64,000 nt of DNA from Chitinophaga pinensis (lineage in GTDB: Bacteria > Bacteroidota > Bacteroidia > NS11-12g > UBA955): assembly GCA_945877575.1 (NCBI GenBank), contig CAMDUE010000003.1, positions 152,174 through 216,173 on the forward strand. Direction: 5' to 3'. This document shows, piece by piece, positions 18,513-26,694 of this stretch. Each line of letters opens with the position of its first letter. The first letter of the stretch is position 1. A program made the position numbers and the translations under genes. A model generated the notes under the pieces. It was not told where the DNA came from and ran no database searches. It saw only the letters and a program-made list of their open reading frames with translations.

Positions 18513-18812
18513 ATGACAAAGTCAGAAATCGTAAACGAAATTGCTGTTCGCACCGGTCTTGAGAAGGCTGCTATTGCGGACACCATCGACAACTTATTTG
18601 TGGTTGTTAAGAATGCAATGATTAACGGTAACAACATTTACCTTAGAGGATTTGGCACATTTGAGCTGAAGGAGAGAAAAACGAAAGTTGCCAGAAATAT
18701 AAAGAGAAACACTTCGTTGGTTGTTCCTGCTCACCATGTGGCACGTTTCAAACCTGCAAAAGAATTTGCTCAACAAGTAAAAGAGAGCAAAGTATTGAGC
18801 GAGCGCCTCTAA
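18513..18812 (+). CDS. HU family DNA-binding protein
   Basis: A 99-residue nucleoid protein that bends DNA as a dimer. The HU/IHF signature is seen: MTKSEIVNEIAVRTGLEK at the start and a central LRGFGTFELKERK motif. The arm region that follows (RNIKRNTSLVVPAHHVARFKPAKEF) is also typical. It is transcribed divergently from mutY across a 49-bp gap that must hold both promoters. Confidence 0.93.
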   Translation: MTKSEIVNEIAVRTGLEKAAIADTIDNLFVVVKNAMINGNNIYLRGFGTFELKERKTKVARNIKRNTSLVVPAHHVARFKPAKEFAQQVKESKVLSERL

Positions 18813-18835
18813 TCAGGCATTTACCTACTTTTTAA

Positions 18836-19648
18836 GTGAACAACTCCGGCAAACATATTCGAATTGCCCTCGCGGCAGGGGTAGCTTTGTCGGCGTTGTT
18901 CATTGCTAATCGTTGGAAAACCTCAGAACAAAAACCAGTTGAGTCGGCATCAGCTGCTGCTGGAGAAATGCCCGCAATGGGACAAGGTCAAAATTTCGCT
19001 CCTGTTGATAGAATCCAATTTTTTACGGCTCTATTTGACAAAACCAAGCCACCCCAAGACGTTGCGCGCATCATTTTAAAAGATCCCAAAGAAAACTCTT
19101 CTGACAGTTTGAAGATTGCCTTGAAATGGGCAGAAGAGACTGGCTTACAGCCACTTTACACCTTGATTAAAAGCGACTTGGCTGAATTCCACAATCAAGG
19201 TAGCCCTATAGAAACCGCCAGGCAGTTTATGTTTAGCGGTGCGTCAGAACATGACAATACCCCGGTTCGAAATTTCCTATTTCAACAAGGTAAAAAATGG
19301 ATCGATAAAAGTTTTGCTATCGACTCAAATTCAGTGGCATTATACAACGCACTCATCATTTATCAGAGCGAATACCTGAATCAGCCCATGGCATTTTTGG
19401 GTACCTTAAGGAAGGCACAGGCCATTGATAGCAATGATGTTGAATTGAACTTTATCCATTTAAACTTACTTAAAAAGTCAAATCAATGGGAAAAGGCTGT
19501 GAAAAAATCGGAAAAATTGATATCTTTGCAACCCCAAAATCCTTATTGGTTGTTTGAAGCAAGCGACATGTACGGGCAGATGGGCGACTCTGTGAATGCG
19601 AAAGTCTATTTAGACCTAGCAATCAAACAGCAGCGTAAAACCAAGTAA
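18836..19648 (+). CDS. Tetratricopeptide-like membrane-anchored protein
   Basis: A 270-residue protein beginning at GTG. An N-terminal hydrophobic helix (IRIALAAGVALSALFIA) suggests an inner-membrane anchor or signal, followed by an Ala/Gln-rich linker and helical repeats from about residue 75, with TPR-like pairs near the C-terminus (NPYWLFEASDMYGQMGD). No enzymatic motif is seen. It lies between HU and the ribosomal-type small protein and RNase E/G gene, all on one strand, so it may be in the same transcript. Confidence 0.7.
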   Translation: MNNSGKHIRIALAAGVALSALFIANRWKTSEQKPVESASAAAGEMPAMGQGQNFAPVDRIQFFTALFDKTKPPQDVARIILKDPKENSSDSLKIALKWAEETGLQPLYTLIKSDLAEFHNQGSPIETARQFMFSGASEHDNTPVRNFLFQQGKKWIDKSFAIDSNSVALYNALIIYQSEYLNQPMAFLGTLRKAQAIDSNDVELNFIHLNLLKKSNQWEKAVKKSEKLISLQPQNPYWLFEASDMYGQMGDSVNAKVYLDLAIKQQRKTK

Positions 19649-19671
19649 CACACCTTAAAGAAATAAAGACT

Positions 19672-19761
19672 ATGCCAAGCGGTAAAAAAAGAAAAAGACA
19701 TAAAATTGCGACTCACAAGCGTAAAAAGCGTTTGCGCAAGAACCGTCACAAGAAAAAATAA
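19672..19761 (+). CDS. 29-residue basic protein, AURKAIP1/COX24 (mS38/bS22-like) domain
   Basis: An ATG opens a 29-residue frame, MPSGKKRKRHKIATHKRKKR followed by LRKNRHKKK, ending TAA at 19761. More than half the residues are Lys or Arg. The KRxxHKxxTHKRKKRLRKNRHKKK pattern is the AURKAIP1/COX24 domain found in mitochondrial small-subunit protein mS38 and in bacterial bS22-like ribosomal proteins. A near-identical short protein is annotated widely in Bacteroidota. It probably binds rRNA on the small ribosomal subunit. It lies 20 bp upstream of the RNase E/G gene and is easily missed because of its size. Confidence 0.85.
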   Translation: MPSGKKRKRHKIATHKRKKRLRKNRHKKK

Positions 19762-19781
19762 TTAGCAATTAACATCTTGCT

Positions 19782-21329
19782 TTGACGAACGAGTTATTCA
19801 TAAAAAGAACTTCGTCTGGTTTAGAAATTGCCCTACTTAGCGACAAAAAGCTCTCCGAGTTTCACAAAGAAGAGTTTGATGCACCTTTTCAGGTGGGTGA
19901 TTTCTATTTGGGGAAGGTGCGTAAAATCTCACCCTCCCTTAATGCAGCGTTTGTAGATCTTAAAGCCGAGAAAGACGGCTTTCTTACTTATTTCGATTTA
20001 GGACCTAACATCAGGTCTGTTCAGAAATTTACAAAAATTGTACGCGAAAACTCGCGTTTCCCTAGCGACCTTGACGACTTTGAGTTCGAAGAACCTACCA
20101 ACAAAGCCGGTAAAATTTCGCAAACCATTCGCAATGGAGAACTTCTTTTGGTGCAGGTCATTAAAGAACCTATTGCCAACAAAGGTCCCAAAATTACGTG
20201 CGACATCTCCATTCCGGGTAGATATTTCATCCTTGTTCCTTTCTCTAAAACCATTTCCGTCTCTCGGAAAATTGGCAATACTAAGGAGAAAAATCGACTG
20301 AAAGACATTGCCCAAAGCATTAGACCCAAAAATTTTGGCGTCATCATTCGAACCGTTGCCGAAGGTGTTGAACTGGAAGAACTTGACAAAGACTTAAGGG
20401 ACTTATTGAAAAAGTGGGACGAACTCGTCATCTCTTTGCGAAAAGCAAAAGTGGGTGAAAGAATGACCCAAAATGCCAATAGACTCGACACTTTGTTGCG
20501 CGATATCCTAAACGACAGTTTCAGCTCAATAGTTACTGACGACACTGTGCTTCACGCATCGCTCAAAGTGACTATTGACAAGTACAAACTTGATAGCAAC
20601 AAAATTTTAAAACTCTATCAAGGAAAGTCACCCATTTTTGATCAGTTCGGAGTCAATAAGCAGATTAAAAACCTGTTTGGTAAAAACGTTCCGTTCAGTG
20701 GTGGTGCTTATTTAGTCATTGAACACACCGAGGCCCTTCACGTTATTGATGTAAACAGCGGAAATACTTCTTTTGATCCTCAAAACCGAGACGAAAACGT
20801 ATTCCAAGTAAATCAAGAAGCGGTTCATGAAATTGCGCGTCAGGTTCGATTGCGCGACATGGGTGGAATCATTGTCATTGACTTCATTGACATGAAAGAC
20901 CCTAAGAAAAAGAGCGCGCTCCATGAAACGCTCATGCAGGCCATGTCTACAGATAGAGCGAAACACACCATTTTACCGATGACCAAATTTGGTCTGGTTC
21001 AAATTACCCGTGAACGTGTTCGTCCTGCCCTGGAAATTGCTACTGCAGAATTGTGTAGCGCTTGCAATGGCACAGGAAAAGCCGATTCTAGCAATCAAAT
21101 ATTGACTAAAATTGAAAATGAAATAGTGTATCTCTGGGAACAAATGAATCAAAAAGAGATGACATTAAGAGCCAATCCACTGATTACCATTTATTTCAAA
21201 TCTGGAATACCTTCTAAACGATTGAAATGGTATTTCAGCCATAAGAGATGGCTCAAATTGGAAAGCGATCCAAACATGACTTTAAGCAGCTACCAATTCA
21301 TCAACGCCGACAAACAAATTATATCATAA
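19782..21329 (+). CDS. Rne/Rng family ribonuclease (RNase G type)
   Basis: A 515-residue endoribonuclease for mRNA decay and rRNA processing. It has an S1 domain near 37-120 (GDFYLGKVRKISPSLNAAFVD), the catalytic DNase I-like segment with VIDVNSGN and DMGGIIVIDFIDM (two catalytic Asp residues), and the zinc-link motif CSACNGTG (CPxCxGTG). The long disordered degradosome scaffold of RNase E is absent, hence RNase G type. The start is TTG (MTNELFIKRT), as in family members. It ends at a bidirectional terminator. Confidence 0.93.
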   Translation: MTNELFIKRTSSGLEIALLSDKKLSEFHKEEFDAPFQVGDFYLGKVRKISPSLNAAFVDLKAEKDGFLTYFDLGPNIRSVQKFTKIVRENSRFPSDLDDFEFEEPTNKAGKISQTIRNGELLLVQVIKEPIANKGPKITCDISIPGRYFILVPFSKTISVSRKIGNTKEKNRLKDIAQSIRPKNFGVIIRTVAEGVELEELDKDLRDLLKKWDELVISLRKAKVGERMTQNANRLDTLLRDILNDSFSSIVTDDTVLHASLKVTIDKYKLDSNKILKLYQGKSPIFDQFGVNKQIKNLFGKNVPFSGGAYLVIEHTEALHVIDVNSGNTSFDPQNRDENVFQVNQEAVHEIARQVRLRDMGGIIVIDFIDMKDPKKKSALHETLMQAMSTDRAKHTILPMTKFGLVQITRERVRPALEIATAELCSACNGTGKADSSNQILTKIENEIVYLWEQMNQKEMTLRANPLITIYFKSGIPSKRLKWYFSHKRWLKLESDPNMTLSSYQFINADKQIIS

Positions 21330-21331
21330 AA

Positions 21332-21357
21332 AAAGGCTCTCATATCTGAGAGCCTTT
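21332..21357. terminator. Bidirectional hairpin terminator between RNase G and proteorhodopsin
   Basis: The 8-bp GC-rich stem GGCTCTCA / TGAGAGCC (21335-21342, 21347-21354) with a 4-base loop TATC is extended by AAA/TTT pairs. Runs of T follow on both strands, so it can terminate the RNase gene from one side and the rhodopsin gene from the other. Confidence 0.85.
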
Positions 21358-21378
21358 CTTTTTTAGGTGAATGTAATA

Positions 21379-22128
21379 TTATTTCTCTTTTTGAGACAAT
21401 GCATAAATCACCAATCCGAATCCGATCTTGTTCACAGCATCACCAATGTTGTAAACTACATCCATCATAGGATTAGGGTCATTTGAACCGAAGGCTCCGA
21501 ACAATCCGCCTGGAGTTCCGATGATGTATCCCAAAGGATAAATCGCCCAACCCACCAATACGAACCAACCTAGAACGCGAACAGCAGTTTGTACGTTCTC
21601 GCCAGCATTCTTTGCCAAAGCAGCAACCTCACCGTACCATACAAGGTAAACGATGTAAAAGTAAGCAGCTCCAGAAAGAACTCCCCACAACACTGAACTA
21701 CCACGATCAACAGCTTCACCGAAGTAACCAGTTACTAACATGATTACAGAAGCGAAAATCAACTTCCAAAGAAGTCCAATTTTAGCACCTGCTTTCTTAG
21801 TGATCAAGTAAAACTCAACACACATCAAAGGTACAGTCAACAACCAATCTACATAACGGAAGAATGTAGGACTAGTTCCTGTTTCTGTGAAGAAATCACG
21901 CATGTAATAGTAGTGAACAGCAGCGATAAAGGTGATTAATCCACTGATTAACACCGATGTACGCCAGCGCTCAGGTACATTGCGCATTTCAAGAAAGAAG
22001 AAAACGGAGGCAGCCATCATAGCCATGGTGCCAACGAAAAACGTGAATGCTGTGTAAGACTTCAAGTCTCCAGCATTGAAGAGTTCTAATAACTTTTCAG
22101 AACCTCCTGCATTTAATAAACTTAACAT
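21379..22128 (-). CDS. Proteorhodopsin, light-driven proton pump (predicted green-absorbing)
   Basis: A 249-residue seven-helix protein. Helix C carries the proton-pump triad: D94 (acceptor), T98 and E105 (donor) in RYVDWLLTVPLMCVEF. H72 in helix B corresponds to the conserved His of proteorhodopsins, and K234 in helix G (NIGDAVNKIGFG) binds retinal by a Schiff base. Spectral-tuning position 105 of the reference protein is M102 here, which predicts green absorption (Gln would be blue). NQ (sodium) or TSA/chloride motifs are absent. It is convergent with RNase G; no retinal-forming dioxygenase gene is adjacent. Confidence 0.95.
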   Translation of the reverse strand: MLSLLNAGGSEKLLELFNAGDLKSYTAFTFFVGTMAMMAASVFFFLEMRNVPERWRTSVLISGLITFIAAVHYYYMRDFFTETGTSPTFFRYVDWLLTVPLMCVEFYLITKKAGAKIGLLWKLIFASVIMLVTGYFGEAVDRGSSVLWGVLSGAAYFYIVYLVWYGEVAALAKNAGENVQTAVRVLGWFVLVGWAIYPLGYIIGTPGGLFGAFGSNDPNPMMDVVYNIGDAVNKIGFGLVIYALSQKEK

Positions 22129-22486
22129 ATTTTAATTGTTTGTTTGTTGATGTTCAATGATAAACCAAGAAAAATATTTTTGGTTTAACCTTTCTGAAAA
22201 AACTTTAAACCACAATGTATATATTTTCAAAATGTTAAACACTTTTAAAGCACGTTAATACTCGGATTTTTGCCATTCATCTAAAATAAATTTTTTTTTA
22301 TATTAAACATTTGTATAGGGTTTTTAAAGCAAATCTTTAGACAAAATATAATGAATTTCAATGAATTAACCAAACTATTAGATTGAAATTCGTCGAATAA
22401 ATTCCGACTTACACAATATTTAACAATAGATACATATAGTGTATAGACCTAGCCCCAATTTTCATATACTTGTAGTTAAACTGCCT
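22129..22486. other. AT-rich divergent promoter region between proteorhodopsin and TonB receptor
   Basis: This 358-bp stretch has no coding potential; the frame open from 22439 merely extends the TonB-receptor ORF. It is strongly A+T-rich, with a run of nine T residues. TATACTTG at 22465-22472 is a candidate -7 element for the TonB-receptor gene. No exact TAnnTTTG element was found for the rhodopsin gene on the other strand. Any light- or nutrient-responsive sites would be here, but none was identified. Confidence 0.5.
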
Positions 22487-25003
22487 ATGTCAATAATAAA
22501 TTACCACTTTAAAGTTTACTCAACTTTATTGTTGTTCAGCGTTTTTGCGACTTCTTTGTTCGCTCAAAACAAATCACAACAATTTCAATCCGTTTTTGGA
22601 AACATCCTCGACAAAGAAACTCAGCAACCCATCGCCGATGCTGAAGTTTTTTTGGGATTGGGGAAATCAGAAACATCCAACGAGGAAATATCCCTCAAAA
22701 CAAAAACAGACGCAAAAGGAAAATTTACTTTCGAAGAAGTGCCCATTGGCCGTATCAATATAAGTGTTAGCGCGAAAGGGTATCAAATGTTTACCCAAGG
22801 CGGCTACATGCTGTCATCGGGAAAAGAGGCGTCGCTGCAGATTGAAATGGATCAAGAAATTGAGCGCGTAGCTGAAGTGAATATTACCCGTCGCGGGGGA
22901 CATCAAACCAACAACGATGCGGCATTGGTTTCAGCCCGACTATTCACCGTAGATGAGACCGACCGTTTCGCTGGAAGTCGTGGAGACCCAGCTCGTATGG
23001 CATCGAACTTTGCCGGTGTACAAGGCGCTGATGATTCTCGAAACGATATTGTGGTACGTGGGAACTCTCCGTCGGGAATTCTTTGGAGAATGGAAGGCAT
23101 TGACATTCCCAATCCCAACCACTTCGCCATTCCCGGTACTACCGGAGGATCGGTATCCATCATCAACAATAAAATCTTGGGCAACAGCGACTTCTTCACG
23201 GGTGCTTTTCCGGCAGAATACGGAAACAGCATTGCCGGCGCCTTTGACCTCAAACTCAGAGCCGGAAACACCCGAAAACTGGAAGTCAGTTCCCAAGTGG
23301 GCATTTTGGGTTGGGATGTTCTCGCCGAAGGTCCTCTCAATAAAATCAAAGGTTCCTCGTTTTTGGTGACCTACCGCTACTCTACTTTGGCCATGTTTAA
23401 CGCGCTGAAAATCCCCATCGGCACCGATGCCATTCCCAATTATCAAGACGCTTCTTTCCACTTGAAATTCCCATTGAAGAATAATGCCACCTTGTCTTTC
23501 TTCGGGATTGGCGGAAAGAGCAACATTGATATCATGGTTTCTGACAAGTTAGAATCGACCGTAAACCTTTACGGCGATAACGACAGAGATCAGTTGTTCG
23601 GATCTAACATGTATGTTTTGGGATCTTCTTACACCAAACCTTTGACTAAAAAATCCTACTTCAAAGCCGTATTCAGCTACAATCATCAAGTGGTAGATGC
23701 AGACCACCAATTGGTATTTAGAACCATCACCGATACCTTTTATAAGGATGGGGTTAAATTCAACCGTTTCAAAAATGATTCGATTGTCAAGAACTTAGAT
23801 TATAGTTTCAAAATTCAAAGCATAGGTACCCATCTTTTCGTCAACAACAGCGTTTCGCCTCAATTGTCATGGAAATATGGGGTGCAATTTAGACACTTTA
23901 TATATACGTTCCAAGATTCAAACCTAAACATCAATCCGTTATTGTCAAACTATTGGACCTGGTCAACGCGTTGGAATGCTGCCGGAAACGCCAATTTGAT
24001 CATGCCCTATGTGCAGTTCAAGTACAAGTTCAACAAGCAGTTATTAATGGTGGCGGGTATTCAATCGCAAATTTTTGGAATAAACTACACCCCTTTGAAT
24101 GAGATTGCAGGAACCCAGTCCGAATCGCACATGAATGCTGCGTGGTTCTTGCCTCGTTTCTCGTTGCAGTATCGTTTAGATCAGAAAAACAGTTTCAACT
24201 TCGGTACCGGTATTCACGCCCAAACCCAGAGCGAATATCTCTACTTCTACAATCGTCCTGGGCAACCTCAGCCCCACAACCTCGACATGGACATGACCAA
24301 GAGTGCTCATTTTGTTTTGGGATGGGATTACAACATCAAACGCGGGAGCCGCATCAAGATGGAGACCTACTACCAGAATTTGTGGAACATTCCCGTGGGA
24401 GTCAATCCTTCATCGTTCAGTTTAGCCAATACGGGTTCTGGATTCAGCCGTTTCTTCCCCGAGAAGCTTGAAAACAAGGGTGTTGGATATAACTACGGTT
24501 ATGAATTAACGGTTGAGCGTTTTTTCTCTAAGGGATTTTATTACCTTTTCTCGGGAAGTGTCTTCGACGCGAAATATCAAGGCAGCGACGGAGTTTGGAG
24601 AAGTTCAGATTTCAATACCAACTATGCTGCTAACGCTCTATTTGCCAAGGAATACACATTCAAAAACAAAAACATCCTAAACATTGGCGGTAAAGCCACT
24701 TTTGCAGGCGCCCGCCGATTCTCTCCATTTGACACTGCCGCTTCACAAGCTGCAAGAGAATATATCGAGTTAGACGCTGAAAAGAACACCCAACGCTTCG
24801 GAAAGCCCTACATGCGTTTCGACGTTCGTATCTCTTACCGAATCAACGGAAAAGGCATCTCTCACGAAATCGCCTTCGACTTGATCAACGTAACCAACAG
24901 AAAGAACATCTTAAATTACACCTACATCAACGAGCCCCCTTACCGCCGTGAATCTTACCAATTAGGGTTCTTGCCGTTGTTTTATTATAAGATAGAGTTC
25001 TAG
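22487..25003 (+). CDS. TonB-dependent receptor-like outer-membrane protein
   Basis: An 838-residue protein with a signal peptide ending in SLFAQ (about 26 residues). A carboxypeptidase-regulatory-like domain follows at about 34-115 (NILDKETQQPIADAEVFLG), then a TonB plug region at about 145-250 (DIVVRGNSPSGILWRMEGI) and a long beta-barrel ending with a C-terminal Phe (YYKIEF). No SusD partner gene is next to it, so it is probably not a glycan-utilisation pair; the ligand is unknown. The ATG at 22487 is chosen because it starts the signal peptide. The TAG stop is followed after 5 bp by a heptamer repeat array. Confidence 0.88.
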   Translation: MSIINYHFKVYSTLLLFSVFATSLFAQNKSQQFQSVFGNILDKETQQPIADAEVFLGLGKSETSNEEISLKTKTDAKGKFTFEEVPIGRINISVSAKGYQMFTQGGYMLSSGKEASLQIEMDQEIERVAEVNITRRGGHQTNNDAALVSARLFTVDETDRFAGSRGDPARMASNFAGVQGADDSRNDIVVRGNSPSGILWRMEGIDIPNPNHFAIPGTTGGSVSIINNKILGNSDFFTGAFPAEYGNSIAGAFDLKLRAGNTRKLEVSSQVGILGWDVLAEGPLNKIKGSSFLVTYRYSTLAMFNALKIPIGTDAIPNYQDASFHLKFPLKNNATLSFFGIGGKSNIDIMVSDKLESTVNLYGDNDRDQLFGSNMYVLGSSYTKPLTKKSYFKAVFSYNHQVVDADHQLVFRTITDTFYKDGVKFNRFKNDSIVKNLDYSFKIQSIGTHLFVNNSVSPQLSWKYGVQFRHFIYTFQDSNLNINPLLSNYWTWSTRWNAAGNANLIMPYVQFKYKFNKQLLMVAGIQSQIFGINYTPLNEIAGTQSESHMNAAWFLPRFSLQYRLDQKNSFNFGTGIHAQTQSEYLYFYNRPGQPQPHNLDMDMTKSAHFVLGWDYNIKRGSRIKMETYYQNLWNIPVGVNPSSFSLANTGSGFSRFFPEKLENKGVGYNYGYELTVERFFSKGFYYLFSGSVFDAKYQGSDGVWRSSDFNTNYAANALFAKEYTFKNKNILNIGGKATFAGARRFSPFDTAASQAAREYIELDAEKNTQRFGKPYMRFDVRISYRINGKGISHEIAFDLINVTNRKNILNYTYINEPPYRRESYQLGFLPLFYYKIEF

Positions 25004-25008
25004 TTATT

Positions 25009-25173
25009 GGTACATGGTACCGGGTACCGGGTACCGGGTACCGGGGGTCGGGTTTCGGGTTTCGGGTTTCGGGGGTCGCGAGTCGGGATTCGGATGTTCG
25101 AGGTGTATCGACCACGGACCACGGACTATCGACTATCGACCACGGACTACCGACTACGGACTAAGGACTAAAA
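25009..25173. repeat. Heptamer repeat array A (inverted halves, G-quadruplex-capable)
   Basis: About 23 units of 7 bp start 5 bp after the TonB-receptor stop. The left half (25009-25100) reads GGTACCG, then GGTTTCG and GGGGTCG; on the minus strand these are ACCCGGT and ACCCGAA units. The right half (25111-25173) has plus-sense units ACCACGG, ACTATCG and ACTACCG. Between 25022 and 25075 there are eight runs of three or more G spaced by 2-4 bases, a strong G-quadruplex motif on the coding strand. The same unit types appear in blocks near 34.0-34.2 kb. Confidence 0.9.
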
Positions 25174-25244
25174 TCGTCCACAAAAGACAACATGTTAAAA
25201 AGCGTGGTTTAGCGGTTGAATGTTTGGGTTTACTTTCGTAGGGT

Positions 25245-26210
25245 ATGAGAAAACTGTGGTTTTTATCCTTCTTGAGTGTTGCGATGTTCGCTTGCGTGAG
25301 CAAGAAGCAGTATCAGTCTATTCAGCATGAACGCGATTCAATTATTTCGGTTTGTGACCATAAAACTTGGGAGTCCGTTAGATACCGCGATTCGTTGATT
25401 GGTGTGTTGGATGGAGTGAAGTATAAGGCCGAAGAAAACCGATTGAGAGCATCGGCGCTGAGAGATAGCCTACAGATTTGTGCCAATGAGTTGGAAGAAA
25501 ATCGGGTTTACTTGCAGAGCTTGGGTGAAAACATGACCGAAAAGCAGAAGAAAATGGCCAAAGAGTTGGAAGCCAAAAACAAGGCCATCGCCAATAAAGA
25601 ATTGGAATTGAATGATGCTTTGGCCGAGGCCGAGAGAGAGAGAACTCGATTGGTTCAATTGAGGGAAGAATTGGAAAAAGTCAGCAACCGAGTGAAAGAA
25701 CTAGAAGCAGAGCTGAGAAGAAAAGACAGCGCTGTGCTGTTGTTGAAAGAGGCCATCATGAAGGCGCTTGCCGGATTTGAAGAGTTGGATGTAAAAGTGG
25801 AATACAAAAACGGTAAAGTGTACGTGATTCTTCCTGAAAAATTGCTTTTCAAGAGCGGAAGTACATCGGTTGACCCAAGAGGTGTAGAAGCCCTGCAACA
25901 AATATCCAAAGCGCTCAAAGAAAAAGCAGACGTTCAAGTGGCCGTTGAAGGACATACAGACAACATCCCAATGAAGGAGACAGAGAGGATGAAAGATAAT
26001 CTCGATTTATCGGTTTTGAGGGCGACAAGCATAGCGCGAATCATGATTCAATACGGTGTAGGTGCGGAGAGAATTTCATCCATGGGAAGGGGTGAAACCA
26101 TGCCCGTTGCCAGCAATGATACTCCCGAAGGACGTGCGAAAAACAGAAGAACCGAGATCATCTTGACTCCGCAGTTGGATAAAATCTTGGAAATCCTCAA
26201 TACCAATTAA
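25245..26210 (+). CDS. OmpA family lipoprotein with coiled coil
   Basis: A 321-residue envelope lipoprotein: the signal ends at MFACVSKK, with Cys17 as the likely lipidated residue. A long coiled coil spans about residues 60-175, rich in Glu, Lys and Leu. The OmpA peptidoglycan-binding domain occupies about 195-315 (FKSGSTSVDPRGVEAL, VEGHTDNIPM, AKNRRTEIIL). It probably links the outer membrane to peptidoglycan. It follows repeat array A and precedes rlmH by 3 bp. Confidence 0.9.
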   Translation: MRKLWFLSFLSVAMFACVSKKQYQSIQHERDSIISVCDHKTWESVRYRDSLIGVLDGVKYKAEENRLRASALRDSLQICANELEENRVYLQSLGENMTEKQKKMAKELEAKNKAIANKELELNDALAEAERERTRLVQLREELEKVSNRVKELEAELRRKDSAVLLLKEAIMKALAGFEELDVKVEYKNGKVYVILPEKLLFKSGSTSVDPRGVEALQQISKALKEKADVQVAVEGHTDNIPMKETERMKDNLDLSVLRATSIARIMIQYGVGAERISSMGRGETMPVASNDTPEGRAKNRRTEIILTPQLDKILEILNTN

Positions 26211-26213
26211 GTC

Positions 26214-26675
26214 GTGGCAATTGTTTTGGCTTACATCGAAAGCCACAAAAATGCAAATATTGACGCCTTGTGCGACGATTATTTGAAAAAATTGCAAGGG
26301 ATATTTGCCACAAAAACACTAGTCATTCCGTCTTCTAAAGTCCAGTTGCCAGAGCAACAAAAGGTGTTGGAAAGTGAGGCACTTTTGAAGAAAATCAAGC
26401 CTTCCGATACGTTGATTTTGTGCGACGAACGCGGAAAATCGTATGCTTCGCCGAAATTCAGCGAGTGGATTCAACAAAAACTCAATCATTGCAGGGGGGA
26501 TTTGGTGATTGCCATTGGCGGTGCGTATGGATTTAGCGAAGAATTGCGCCAGAAATGCGAATGCATCAAATTGAGTGACTTTGTGTTTCCGCATCAGATT
26601 GCTCGATTGGTGTTGACCGAACAGATTTACAGGGCGTATCAGATTTCGAAAAATACGGGATATCACCATATCTGA
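26214..26675 (+). CDS. rlmH: 23S rRNA (pseudouridine-1915 N3)-methyltransferase
   Basis: Methylates pseudouridine 1915 in helix 69 of 23S rRNA with S-adenosylmethionine. The 153 residues contain the SPOUT trefoil-knot motif AIGGAYGFSEELR and the C-terminal FPHQIARLVLTEQIYRAYQI with the YH-I end. The start is GTG at 26214, the only start that fits the family length. It is in an apparent run with the OmpA lipoprotein, followed by argS with its own -7 element. Confidence 0.93.
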   Translation: MAIVLAYIESHKNANIDALCDDYLKKLQGIFATKTLVIPSSKVQLPEQQKVLESEALLKKIKPSDTLILCDERGKSYASPKFSEWIQQKLNHCRGDLVIAIGGAYGFSEELRQKCECIKLSDFVFPHQIARLVLTEQIYRAYQISKNTGYHHI

Positions 26676-26679
26676 TTCG

Positions 26680-26687
26680 TATCTTTG
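26680..26687 (+). promoter_or_regulatory. Candidate -7 element of argS
   Basis: TATCTTTG matches TAnnTTTG and ends only 7 bp before the argS ATG, so the mRNA would be leaderless or nearly so. No spaced TTG was found. Confidence 0.45.
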
Positions 26688-26694
26688 CGGTTCC

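Noticed and set aside
21379-22128. Sodium- or chloride-pumping rhodopsin
   Set aside because: The NDQ and NTQ motifs are absent; DTE at the key positions shows a proton pump.
22903-23349. Antisense ORFs within the TonB-receptor gene
   Set aside because: The plus-strand receptor is a full-length, motif-supported gene; these are shadow frames with no start context.
25014-25241. ORF with VPGTGYRVPGVGFRVSG between the TonB receptor and OmpA gene
   Set aside because: Repeat-derived translation of array A with no protein-like end.
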